NCBI GenBank assembly: GCA_024644505.1
Contig: JAHEHQ010000158.1
Location: forward strand, 1-6,297
Length of the DNA stretch: 6,297 bases
DNA from: Gammaproteobacteria bacterium
Lineage (GTDB): Bacteria > Pseudomonadota > Gammaproteobacteria > Chromatiales > Chromatiaceae
Direction of reading: 5' to 3'
The notes beneath the pieces are model-generated. The model was not told the origin of the DNA. It did no database searches and saw only the letters and a list, made by a program, of their open reading frames with translations. Positions within the stretch are counted from its first letter, which is position 1. Each line of letters begins with the position of its first letter. A program made the translations under genes and the position numbers. Positions 1-6,297 of this stretch are shown here, piece after piece.

Positions 1-141
1 GCTGAGGTTGCCGCTATCTGGATGAATCGCCCCGGCCATTCCGATGACCACGAAATCCCCTTCCATGCGGAAGTCCGGGATATGAACCAGCTGCTCGAAC
101 TGTTTGGCCTCGACGGGTTTGCCGGTCACCCGGGCTCATAG
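1..141 (+). CDS. HAD-superfamily hydrolase, C-terminal end (5'-truncated by window)
   Basis: Only the last 46 codons and the TAG stop are present, reading in frame 1 from the first base. The peptide begins AEVAAIWMNR, continues through PFHAEVRDMNQLLELFGLDG and ends AGHPGS. This resembles the tail of class IA HAD phosphatases such as the YigB/phosphoglycolate-phosphatase-like group. There, the acidic motif IV is followed by a strand carrying a small-residue/aliphatic-W-x-N-R element, then a proline-histidine-containing stretch and a last helix (here MNQLLELF). The catalytic Asp motif, the cap domain and motif IV would all lie upstream of the window, so neither activity nor substrate can be judged. 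The HAD assignment is by remembered pattern; another Rossmann-type hydrolase cannot be excluded. The next gene is 530 bases away, so this one probably belongs to a separate upstream unit. Confidence 0.6.
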   Translation, partial: AEVAAIWMNRPGHSDDHEIPFHAEVRDMNQLLELFGLDGFAGHPGS

Positions 142-147
142 GGTAAT

Positions 148-164
148 CAGGGCTTGTAAGCCTG
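148..164 (+). terminator. Weak hairpin just after the HAD stop, possible terminator
   Basis: CAGGGCTTGTAAGCCTG lies seven bases after the TAG. It folds as CAGGCTT against AAGCCTG with one bulged G, leaving a very tight loop. Only two T residues follow, so this is not a canonical intrinsic terminator. Its position right behind the stop is the main reason to list it. Confidence 0.2.
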
Positions 165-336
165 TTCCAGGTGATCCAGGTTACGCCCCATGAAACGAAG
201 TGAGCTCCAGGCTGTTTCCTGAAGGCCTCTTGTCCCCTGGTTTACGCTCCAGACAGGTCATGAGCGACTGTGTTACTCCCATGTTCATTCCCAGGTAATT
301 ATATCAGTCACATGAAGCAAATCCGTACCAGCATCT

Positions 337-363
337 GCGGGAAACCCCGCCGGGTCCCGGGGG
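337..363. repeat. GC-rich cluster of overlapping inverted repeats
   Basis: Three self-complementary arrangements overlap here. GCGGG (337-341) pairs with CCCGC (346-350) around the loop AAAC. CCCCG (345-349) pairs with CGGGG (358-362) around eight bases. CCGGGTCCCGG (350-360) is an odd palindrome around a single T. The first two cannot form together. No T-tract follows, so it is not an intrinsic terminator. It may be an RNA structure or a protein site, or simply the product of high local GC. Confidence 0.25.
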
Positions 364-582
364 AGGAGAGCAGGGGGTCACCGGGCTCGAGTGCCGGGGC
401 CAGGACCCTGTTTATCGGGTGTTGAATCATTGTCGCGACGGGTTAACCACCATGGAACGCAGCATGCTAAGCGGAACGGTGAACAGGGGAAACGAAACGG
501 CCACGGGCCGGATTCGTTGCCGGCGTGAACTCAATTCCGGCCGAAGGGTCTATTGGTGATCGTTTCAAGCAGTTTTCCCAGG

Positions 583-588
583 CATAAT
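583..588 (+). promoter_or_regulatory. Candidate -10 hexamer (CATAAT) upstream of the efflux operon
   Basis: CATAAT matches the sigma70 -10 consensus at five of six positions and lies 83 bases before the adaptor start. No acceptable -35 sits 16-18 bases upstream; the nearest T-rich candidate, TTTCAA (563-568), leaves only 14 bases. It is flanked by GATCGTT (558-564) and AACGATC (590-596), a 7-bp inverted repeat that could be an operator but is also expected by chance at this length. If used, the promoter would probably depend on an activator. Confidence 0.2.
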
Positions 589-671
589 GAACGATCGTGC
601 TTTTCCGCTTCACGGCCCGCTGCAGAACGTCCGAACAGGCTGGTCTGCCGTAACAACAGATTGAACCACCG

Positions 672-1910
672 TTGAAACCGATCCTGAAAATTCTCGTACC
701 GGTCCTGATTCTCTCCGCGGGTGTCGGGGCCTTTGCCGTTCTCAGGGCCACCAAGCCTGAACAGCCCGCGGCGCAGGTTCAGGAGAGAGTCTGGCGTGTC
801 GAGGTAATGGAAGTGCAGCCCCGCACCCTGACACCCGCGTTGACCCTTTACGGCAGACTGGAGTCGCCGAATCCTTTCAAGGCGGCCGCCTCCGCGGCCT
901 CGCGAATAGACAAGGTGATGGTCAGGGAGGGTGAACGGGTTTCGGTCGGGCAACCCCTGGTCATGCTGGATGAGCGGGATTTTCTTCCCCGGCTGGATCA
1001 GGCGCGGGCTGAAGTGCGGGAACTTGATGCCCAGATTCGAAGCGAGGGGATCAGGCAGCAGTCGGACATGGCAGCCCTGAAACAGGAAAAGAAGCTGCTC
1101 CAACTGTCCCGGCAGGCTGTGGATCGGGCGCAGCGGCTGCGCAAGAAGGATCTGGGGTCGGATTCGGCGCTGGACGAGGCGGAGCAGTCACTGGCCACCC
1201 AGGCGTTGTCGCTGACCAGCCGAGAACTGGCGATCGCCGATCACCCCGCCAGACTCTCGGCCCTGGAGGCCCGGCTGGCCAAAGCACGTGCCAGGGTGAC
1301 GGAGCTGGAGCTGGAATTCGAGCGCAGCCGGCTTCTGGCCCCCTTCGACGGCATCGTGGCGGAAGTGGAGGTGGCCGAGGGGGACCAGGTCGACAAGAAC
1401 AGGGTTCTTCTGACACTTTACGATCCCAGTGCCCTGGAGGTACGCGCGCGCATCCCCACGCCGTTTCAGGAAGAACTCGATCAGGTCCGCAAGACAGGTC
1501 AAACCCTCTCGGGCGAGGCGGTGATCGGCGGGCGGCGTCTCGAGCTGAATTTGCTGCGTCTGGCCGGCGAAGCCAGCCCCAGCGGCGTGGATGCGCTCTT
1601 CAGGTTTGAATCCAGGCCCGATTGGCTGCGTCCCGGGCAGGTCATACGGTTCAACATCCATCGTTTGCCCCAGCCGGATGCCGTGCCCGTTCCCTTTTCT
1701 GCTTTGTACCGGGGAAACCGTGTGTACAGACTGGAGGAGGGACGCATGCGGGGTATCGGGGTGGAAACCCTGGGCAGTTTCACGGATCCGTCCGGGAAAG
1801 AGAAGCAACTGGTGCGGGCCCCTGAACTCAAGACCGGTGATCTTCTGGTTATGACCCATCTGCCCAATGCCGTGGACGGCCTGCGTGCGAAGCCCGTGGC
1901 AGGGGAATGA
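672..1910 (+). CDS. RND efflux periplasmic adaptor subunit (HlyD/AcrA-type membrane fusion protein)
   Basis: This 412-residue protein should link the inner-membrane RND pump encoded next to it with an outer-membrane channel. Residues 5-24 form one hydrophobic segment (ILKILVPVLILSAGVGAF). There is no lipobox cysteine, so it is anchored or exported by this helix rather than acylated. The first half of a lipoyl/biotinyl-like domain lies near 78-104 (IDKVMVREGERVSVGQPLV). A charged alpha-helical hairpin follows at about 105-218, then the second lipoyl half at 219-251 (LLAPFDGIVAEVEVAEGDQV), a beta-barrel domain at about 252-335 and a membrane-proximal domain to the end. Size and order are normal for the family. 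The TTG start is chosen because it alone keeps the hydrophobic N-terminus: an in-frame stop lies at 651-653, and the next ATG (807) falls beyond the segment. No good Shine-Dalgarno precedes the TTG, so the start is less certain than the gene. The stop overlaps the permease start. Substrate cannot be read from the sequence. Confidence 0.93.
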   Translation: MKPILKILVPVLILSAGVGAFAVLRATKPEQPAAQVQERVWRVEVMEVQPRTLTPALTLYGRLESPNPFKAAASAASRIDKVMVREGERVSVGQPLVMLDERDFLPRLDQARAEVRELDAQIRSEGIRQQSDMAALKQEKKLLQLSRQAVDRAQRLRKKDLGSDSALDEAEQSLATQALSLTSRELAIADHPARLSALEARLAKARARVTELELEFERSRLLAPFDGIVAEVEVAEGDQVDKNRVLLTLYDPSALEVRARIPTPFQEELDQVRKTGQTLSGEAVIGGRRLELNLLRLAGEASPSGVDALFRFESRPDWLRPGQVIRFNIHRLPQPDAVPVPFSALYRGNRVYRLEEGRMRGIGVETLGSFTDPSGKEKQLVRAPELKTGDLLVMTHLPNAVDGLRAKPVAGE

Positions 1911-4900
1911 AAGGCCACAAGACCGATCTGCTGGGCATCTTCGCCCACCACAAGGTTGCGGCCAACCTGCTGATGATCATCATGCTGCTGGCCGGGTTGC
2001 TGGGCCTGGACCGCATGAACGTGCAGTTTTTTCCCAATTTTGCCCTGGACCTGGTGACCGTATCCGTAACCTGGACCGGGGCCAGTGCAGAGGATATCGA
2101 GGACGGCATCACCAATCCCCTGGAGCAGCGTCTGCGAACCGTGGACAACCTGCGCAAACTCACCTCCACCTCCACCCAGAGTGTCTCCTCCATCAGCCTG
2201 GAGTTTCAGGAGGATACTGATCCGCTGCTGGCCCTCGACCACACCCGACGGCTGGTGGATGAGTTCCGCAACCTGCCGGGTGATGCCGAGACCCCCGAGG
2301 TGGTGAGCGTCACCCGCTACGAACCCGTGGCCCGACTGCTGGTGAGCGGCCCGCGGGATCCCGCCGAACTGCGCCGGCTGGTGCGGCGATTCGAGGACGA
2401 ACTGTTGGACCGGGGTATCGACAAGGTGGATATCAGCGGTCTGCCGGAAGAAGAGATCGCCATCCAGGTAGACCCTGTGGCACTGGAGCGTCTGGGCATC
2501 AGCCTGGACCAGATCGCGGAGCGGGTGCAGGCCTTCAGCCGGGATCAACCGGCGGGCATTCTAGGGCGCGCCGAAGGGCAGCGCGAGCTTCGCAGCCTGG
2601 ATCAGCGCCGCGATGCGGCGGGCTTTGCCAGGCTGCCCGTGGTAACCGAAGACCAGGTGCGCATCGACCTGGGTGCGATGGCCCAGATCAGGCGCCAGCC
2701 CAGGGACGGAGAGGTCACCTTGACCATAGCCGGCAAGCCGGCGGCGGAGCTGGCCCTGAAACGCTCGGAAGGGGGTGATTCCCTGAAGGCCGCGGAGATG
2801 CTGGATCGCTGGCTGGAGGAGACACGACCCCTGCTGTCGCCCGGCATCGAGTTGCTGGTGTATGACGAATCCTGGCACCTGATCCGTGACCGCATCATGC
2901 TTCTGCTCAAGAACGGTGGCGGTGGCCTGGTCCTGGTGATTCTGATCCTCTACCTGTTTCTCACCGGGCGGGTGGCCTTCTGGGTGGCGGTGGGCATACC
3001 CATCTCTTTCATGGCCACCTTGTTTATCCTCTGGCTGGCCGGCGGCAGCATCAACATGATCAGCCTTTTTGCCCTGATCATGGCCCTGGGTATCATCGTC
3101 GACGATGCCATCGTGGTGGGGGAGGATGCGCTGGCTCACTATCAGATGGGCGAGCCTTCCCTGCTTGCCGCGGAAGGGGGTGCCCGACGGATGCTGGCGC
3201 CGGTCATGGCCTCTTCGCTCACCACCATATCGGCGTTTCTGCCCCTGATGCTGGTCGGGGGCATCATCGGCAACATCCTGTTTGCCATCCCGCTGGTTAT
3301 CGTCAGCGTGATCCTGGCATCCCTGATCGAGAGTTTTCTGGTGCTGCCCGGGCATCTGCGCCACGCCTTCCTGCATATGCACAAGGTGGAACCCCGTTCG
3401 TTGCGGGCTCGCCTGGACAGGGGGTTTGCCTGGTTCCGGGACAGGCTGTTCCGTCCACTGGTGACGCATGCGATCAGATACCGGGCCATCACCATCAGCG
3501 CGGCCCTTGCATGCCTGATTGTTACGGTTGGCCTTTTGGCGGGGGGACGCCTGATCTTCAATTTCTTCCCCACCCCCGAGGCCCAGATGATCCATGCCAA
3601 CGTCGCTTTCGTTGCGGGTACGCCACGGGCCAGGATGCAGCAGTTCGTGGAACACCTGGAAGAGACCCTTTACCGGACCGAGCGGGAGTTGGGACAGGGA
3701 CGATTGGTCAACGTCGCCATCGCCCATCTGGGATCCCGGGTTGCGTCCGCGGATGCGGGGGGCAGTTTTGCCCGGGGGGATCAACTCGGGGCGTTGAAGG
3801 TGGAACTGGTGCCCTCGGACGAACGCACTGTGCGCAACGAGGCGTTTACCCAGGCCTGGCGGGAGCGCATAGAACTGCCGGCCGGAATAGAGAGTTTCAC
3901 TGTCACTTCGCGTCGCGCAGGACCGCCCGGTCGGGACCTGACGGTGCGTATGACCGGCACCGATGCCGGCACGCTCAAGCAGGCTGCAATCAGCCTGTCG
4001 GAGTCATTGAACGGCATAAACGGTGTCACAGAGGTATCCGACGACCTGGCCTACGGCAGGGAGCAGCTGATCTATTCCCTGACACCGGCAGGGGAGGCGG
4101 AGGGCCTCACCGTCGCAGAGCTGGGCAGACAGCTGAGATCCGCCTTCGACGGCCGCCTGGTACAGATCTTTCAGGATGGCCCGGAAGAGGTGGAAGTGCG
4201 GGTAAAGCTGGCGGAGAAGGAAAGGGACAGCATCGGCATTATCGAGCGCCTGAACATCCGCTTGCCGGACGGTGACCTGGTTCCCCTCTCCAGTGTGGCC
4301 AGCTGGCAGTCCCGGCGGGGGTTCGAGGTGCTGCGCCATGCGGAAGGCAGACTTTCCGTGGAGGTCTCTGCCGATGTGGACAGTGTCAGGGTCAGCGTGG
4401 ATCAGGTCATTGATGCCCTGGAGTCCGACACGCTCAGCGAGTTGACCGGCCGCTTCGGCATTAACTACTCTTTCGAGGGACGTTCGGCCGATCAGCGCGA
4501 GACCCTTGCGGACATGCGCAAGGGGGTGCTGCTGGGCCTGATCCTTATCTACCTGGTGCTGGCCTGGGTGTTCGCCTCCTACGGCTGGCCCCTGGTAGTG
4601 ATGACGGCCATCCCGTTCGGCATCACAGGTGCCTTGTTCGGACACTGGGTGATGGATCTCAACGTGACCATTCTGTCCCTGTTCGGACTGTTTGGGCTTT
4701 CGGGTATCGTGGTTAACGATTCCATTATCCTGGTCACCTTCTACCAGCGACTGCGCCAGGAGGGAATGTCGATGCAGGAGGCGCTCGTTGAAGCGGCCTG
4801 TCAACGCCTGCGTGCCGTGCTCCTGACCTCGCTTACCACCATTGCCGGCCTGACCCCGCTGCTGTTCGAAACCTCCCTCCAGGCGCAGTTCCTGATCCCC

Positions 4901-5077
4901 ATGGCAACATCCATTGCGTTCGGCCTGGCGTTTGCCACCGTACTGATTCTCTTGTTTGTCCCCACGCTGTTGTCCATTTACGAGGATGTCCGGGAACGGC
5001 TGAACCGCCTTGGATATTTCCTTCCTGTCGCGGAGAACGGTTTAAGCCCCGCGGATACCGATCGAACGCCTGATTGA
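1907..5077 (+). CDS. RND-family efflux transporter permease (AcrB/AcrD/AcrF superfamily)
   Basis: This 1056-residue protein is a full-length inner-membrane RND pump, expected to act as a trimer that expels substrates from periplasm or membrane using the proton gradient. It shows the two-fold repeat of the family. TM1 is at about 16-34, followed by FFPNFALDLVTVSVTW; TM7 is at about 527-547, followed by the equivalent FFPTPEAQMIHANVAF. Each is followed by a roughly 300-residue periplasmic porter/docking region. TM2-6 lie at about 337-485 and TM8-12 at about 873-1025. TM4 carries GIIVDDAIVV with the paired proton-relay aspartates D399 and D400. TM11 keeps R967 and T974, matching AcrB R971 and T978. 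The AcrB TM10 lysine (K940) is replaced by N937 in GIVVNDSIIL, a form I know from other RND branches. The ATG overlaps the adaptor TGA as ATGA. AGGGG lies only one base before it, so translation is probably coupled. No outer-membrane factor follows. Drug/multidrug class is more likely than heavy-metal, but the substrate is unknown. Confidence 0.95.
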   Translation: MKGHKTDLLGIFAHHKVAANLLMIIMLLAGLLGLDRMNVQFFPNFALDLVTVSVTWTGASAEDIEDGITNPLEQRLRTVDNLRKLTSTSTQSVSSISLEFQEDTDPLLALDHTRRLVDEFRNLPGDAETPEVVSVTRYEPVARLLVSGPRDPAELRRLVRRFEDELLDRGIDKVDISGLPEEEIAIQVDPVALERLGISLDQIAERVQAFSRDQPAGILGRAEGQRELRSLDQRRDAAGFARLPVVTEDQVRIDLGAMAQIRRQPRDGEVTLTIAGKPAAELALKRSEGGDSLKAAEMLDRWLEETRPLLSPGIELLVYDESWHLIRDRIMLLLKNGGGGLVLVILILYLFLTGRVAFWVAVGIPISFMATLFILWLAGGSINMISLFALIMALGIIVDDAIVVGEDALAHYQMGEPSLLAAEGGARRMLAPVMASSLTTISAFLPLMLVGGIIGNILFAIPLVIVSVILASLIESFLVLPGHLRHAFLHMHKVEPRSLRARLDRGFAWFRDRLFRPLVTHAIRYRAITISAALACLIVTVGLLAGGRLIFNFFPTPEAQMIHANVAFVAGTPRARMQQFVEHLEETLYRTERELGQGRLVNVAIAHLGSRVASADAGGSFARGDQLGALKVELVPSDERTVRNEAFTQAWRERIELPAGIESFTVTSRRAGPPGRDLTVRMTGTDAGTLKQAAISLSESLNGINGVTEVSDDLAYGREQLIYSLTPAGEAEGLTVAELGRQLRSAFDGRLVQIFQDGPEEVEVRVKLAEKERDSIGIIERLNIRLPDGDLVPLSSVASWQSRRGFEVLRHAEGRLSVEVSADVDSVRVSVDQVIDALESDTLSELTGRFGINYSFEGRSADQRETLADMRKGVLLGLILIYLVLAWVFASYGWPLVVMTAIPFGITGALFGHWVMDLNVTILSLFGLFGLSGIVVNDSIILVTFYQRLRQEGMSMQEALVEAACQRLRAVLLTSLTTIAGLTPLLFETSLQAQFLIPMATSIAFGLAFATVLILLFVPTLLSIYEDVRERLNRLGYFLPVAENGLSPADTDRTPD

Positions 5078-5093
5078 TCCCACCCTTCGGCCG

Positions 5094-5113
5094 CCTGAGG
5101 TTTTCGACTCAGG
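5094..5113 (+). other. Hairpin between the efflux operon and the receiver gene
   Basis: CCTGAG (5094-5099) pairs perfectly with CTCAGG (5108-5113) around an eight-base loop (GTTTTCGA). It begins 17 bases after the permease stop. The next bases are GGTATGGCC rather than a T-run, so intrinsic termination is doubtful. It could attenuate read-through or protect the 3' end of the efflux mRNA. Confidence 0.35.
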
Positions 5114-5125
5114 GGTATGGCCGGA

Positions 5126-5154
5126 TTCAAAAAAACGGTGTGTTTGCCGATAAT
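5126..5154 (+). promoter_or_regulatory. Sigma70-type promoter for the receiver-domain gene
   Basis: The -35 is TTCAAA (5126-5131, four of six to consensus) and the -10 is GATAAT (5149-5154, five of six), with an ideal 17-base spacer. The -35 runs into a seven-A tract (5129-5135). Transcription would start near 5160-5163, about 28 bases before the ATG and just upstream of the Shine-Dalgarno. This makes the receiver gene a likely independent unit. Confidence 0.5.
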
Positions 5155-5176
5155 GTTTCAACCAAGCTGGATTTGC

Positions 5177-5182
5177 AGAGGA
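5177..5182 (+). promoter_or_regulatory. Ribosome binding site fixing the receiver gene start
   Basis: AGAGGA lies seven bases before the ATG at 5190. It is the strongest Shine-Dalgarno in the window and supports that start, which places the receiver DD motif at residues 14-15, the usual position. Confidence 0.6.
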
Positions 5183-5189
5183 TACAGAT

Positions 5190-6297
5190 ATGGGAGAGAC
5201 AAATCAGGCCAGAACGGCACTATTGGTGGATGACTCCAAATCGGCCCGTTTTGTGCTTGGAAAGCTGCTGAAACGGCACGATTTCGAAGTGGAAATGGTG
5301 GATTCCGCAGAAGCGGCGCTGAGCTTTCTCGAGAACCACCGGCCGGATGCCATTTTCATGGATCACATGATGCCCGGTATGGATGGATTATCCGCCACCT
5401 CGACGATCAAGAGCGACCCGCAGACTTCCCATATTCCAGTGGTGATGTGTACCTCCAATGACGGGGAACACTACCTGGAAGAGGCCAGAGCCCACGGGGC
5501 CCTGGCTACCCTGCAGAAGCCTCCCGAAAGCGGTCAACTGGAGGAGGTACTCACGGTCCTTGAATCCGTGCTGAAGGAATCCGTCCCCACGGAAACCGTT
5601 GCCATGACCGGAACAGACGCTGAATCGTTCGCTGAGGGTGATATGGTTGGGGAGGCCCGGGTGACCCGGACCCTGGAGACCGAAGATCGGGGTCCGACCC
5701 AGGAAGAGGTGCTGGAGTTGCTGGTGGCCTCGCGCCTGTCGAAGGAACTGGAGCAGTTTGAAAATGCCATGCTCACCAAGCTGACTGATCAGCTCGATTC
5801 AATTCACGATCTGGTCAACCGGGAACTGGGGAACCGTCGGGAGGGCATGACCCTGCAGGAGGCTGAGGCACTTCTCGAAGACCGGCTGGAAGAATTACGG
5901 GGGTTGATCGCCGGGGAACGGCAGGCCCGTCAGGAAGCTATGGACCGGCAGGCAGTAGAGATGCTTTTAAACGAGCGCCTGGACGGCCAGACGGCCTTTT
6001 TCATGCAGAAAATCGCTGACGTGGGACGCGACCGCGACTCTGAGCTGATCTCGTCCGAACCCTTCAGGGAGAAGGTGGCTGAGCTCGCCCACAAGGAGGC
6101 TGAATCCGCATCTTCTGTCATGGCGGTGGAAGTGGCAGAAGTGGCTAACGGAATTGCCAAATCAGCAGCAAAGGAACTGCTGGATTCCGGTCTGGAATCG
6201 ATAGCCGGTGAATTCGAGGCGAAGCTCGATCAGTTGAAGCAACAGGCGTTCGGCAGAGCCAGGTGGTACGCGGTCTTCGCGGCAATCATAGGTATGG
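5190..6297 (+). CDS. Response-regulator receiver protein with long helical region and probable membrane segment (3'-truncated by window)
   Basis: The frame is open from ATG 5190 to the window end (369 codons, no stop). Residues 9-128 form a complete CheY-like receiver domain: acidic pair D14/D15, phospho-acceptor D58 in FMDHMMPGMDG, the conserved T88 in VVMCTSND, and K110 in the Lys-Pro pair before the last helix (about 114-130). It should therefore be phosphorylatable by a sensor kinase. Residues about 131-170 are a low-complexity acidic linker rich in Thr, Glu and Gly. From about 171 to 357 the chain is rich in Glu, Ala, Leu, Gln and Arg, almost without Gly or Pro over long stretches, and reads as helical or coiled-coil. 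At 359 a hydrophobic run begins (WYAVFAAIIGM) and is cut by the window edge; it looks like the start of a transmembrane helix. No DNA-binding, GGDEF, EAL or kinase domain is visible up to residue 369. The receiver resembles those of pilus/chemotaxis-type regulators such as PilH, but I do not recognise the whole protein. It has its own promoter and ribosome binding site, so a functional link to the efflux genes is not implied. Confidence 0.88.
   Translation, partial: MGETNQARTALLVDDSKSARFVLGKLLKRHDFEVEMVDSAEAALSFLENHRPDAIFMDHMMPGMDGLSATSTIKSDPQTSHIPVVMCTSNDGEHYLEEARAHGALATLQKPPESGQLEEVLTVLESVLKESVPTETVAMTGTDAESFAEGDMVGEARVTRTLETEDRGPTQEEVLELLVASRLSKELEQFENAMLTKLTDQLDSIHDLVNRELGNRREGMTLQEAEALLEDRLEELRGLIAGERQARQEAMDRQAVEMLLNERLDGQTAFFMQKIADVGRDRDSELISSEPFREKVAELAHKEAESASSVMAVEVAEVANGIAKSAAKELLDSGLESIAGEFEAKLDQLKQQAFGRARWYAVFAAIIGM

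Larger units (their letters stand above)
142..671. other. Long intergenic region without a recognisable gene
   Basis: About 530 bases separate the HAD stop from the adaptor start. Short start-to-stop frames exist, for example ATG at 190 (10 codons), ATG at 261 (12 codons) and ATG at 452 running to TGA at 559 (35 codons). None has a good ribosome binding site or a peptide I recognise. Frame 299-559 is open for 87 codons, but its peptide is rich in Arg, Gly and Pro with no family resemblance. Composition varies: 290-310 is AT-rich (GGTAATTATATCAG), while 335-400 is very GC-rich. I see no tRNA, transposase remnant or CRISPR-like repeat. The region most likely carries the control sequences of the efflux operon, and it could also hide a small RNA. 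Confidence 0.55.

Noticed and set aside
124..388. Near-identical GGTCACCCGGGCTC (124-137) and GGTCACCGGGCTC (376-388), suggesting a duplicated gene end
   Set aside because: Similarity stops at once on both sides and there is a one-base length difference. It is probably chance in GC-rich sequence.
299..559. 87-codon open frame on the + strand in the intergenic region
   Set aside because: It has no ATG before 452, no ribosome binding site, and an Arg/Gly/Pro-rich peptide without family resemblance. Stops are rare in GC-rich DNA, so openness alone is weak evidence.
531..1103. Minus-strand open frame (190 codons) spanning the adaptor start and upstream gap
   Set aside because: More than two thirds lies opposite the adaptor coding sequence, and the peptide has no recognisable domain.
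1499..2548. Long open frame on the minus strand (349 codons) opposite the adaptor and permease
   Set aside because: It lies opposite two well-recognised genes, and its peptide is low-complexity, rich in Gln, His and Gly, with no family resemblance. Long antisense frames are normal in high-GC genes.
2561..3784. Open frame of 407 codons on the minus strand inside the permease gene
   Set aside because: The peptide is rich in His, Gln, Asp and Gly as expected from reverse reading of hydrophobic RND codons. The + strand product is unmistakable.
5094..5113. Intrinsic terminator for the efflux operon
   Set aside because: The stem is only six base pairs and no T-tract follows, so I list it only as a hairpin.
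5074..5271. 65-codon + strand frame starting at TTG after the permease
   Set aside because: It runs through the promoter and the first 80 bases of the receiver gene in another frame and has no ribosome binding site. The receiver frame is clearly the real one.

Overview
The window is high-GC bacterial DNA with proteobacterial (probably gammaproteobacterial) gene content. This placement rests on protein character and composition only: an RND efflux module, a type-IV-pilus/chemotaxis-like receiver domain and a YigB-like HAD phosphatase tail. Genus cannot be set from the sequence. All supported genes lie on the + strand.

Layout: (1) 1-141 is the 3' end of a HAD-superfamily hydrolase gene. (2) 142-671 is about 530 bases with no convincing gene. 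It holds a weak hairpin just after the HAD stop, a GC-rich cluster of competing inverted repeats near 337-363, and a candidate -10 hexamer near 583. (3) 672-1910 is an RND periplasmic adaptor (membrane fusion protein) starting at TTG. (4) 1907-5077 is a full-length RND inner-membrane permease that overlaps the adaptor stop by the four bases ATGA. (5) 5078-5189 is a short spacer with a hairpin and a good sigma70-type promoter (TTCAAA, 17 bp, GATAAT). (6) 5190 to the window end is an incomplete gene for a receiver-domain protein. Its long helical, coiled-coil-like C-terminal part is just entering a hydrophobic segment where the window stops.

The adaptor and permease form a two-gene, translationally coupled operon and should make two of the three parts of a proton-driven efflux complex. 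No outer-membrane channel gene and no local TetR-, MarR- or two-component-type regulator is visible, so the channel is presumably encoded elsewhere. The permease keeps the paired TM4 aspartates but has Asn where AcrB has its TM10 relay lysine. The receiver gene appears to be a separate transcription unit. Its most notable feature is the architecture: an intact phospho-acceptor domain joined to a long helical region and a probable membrane segment, with no recognisable DNA-binding or enzymatic output domain in the visible part.

I did not find a clearly new system. The REC/coiled-coil/membrane protein is the item most worth following up.
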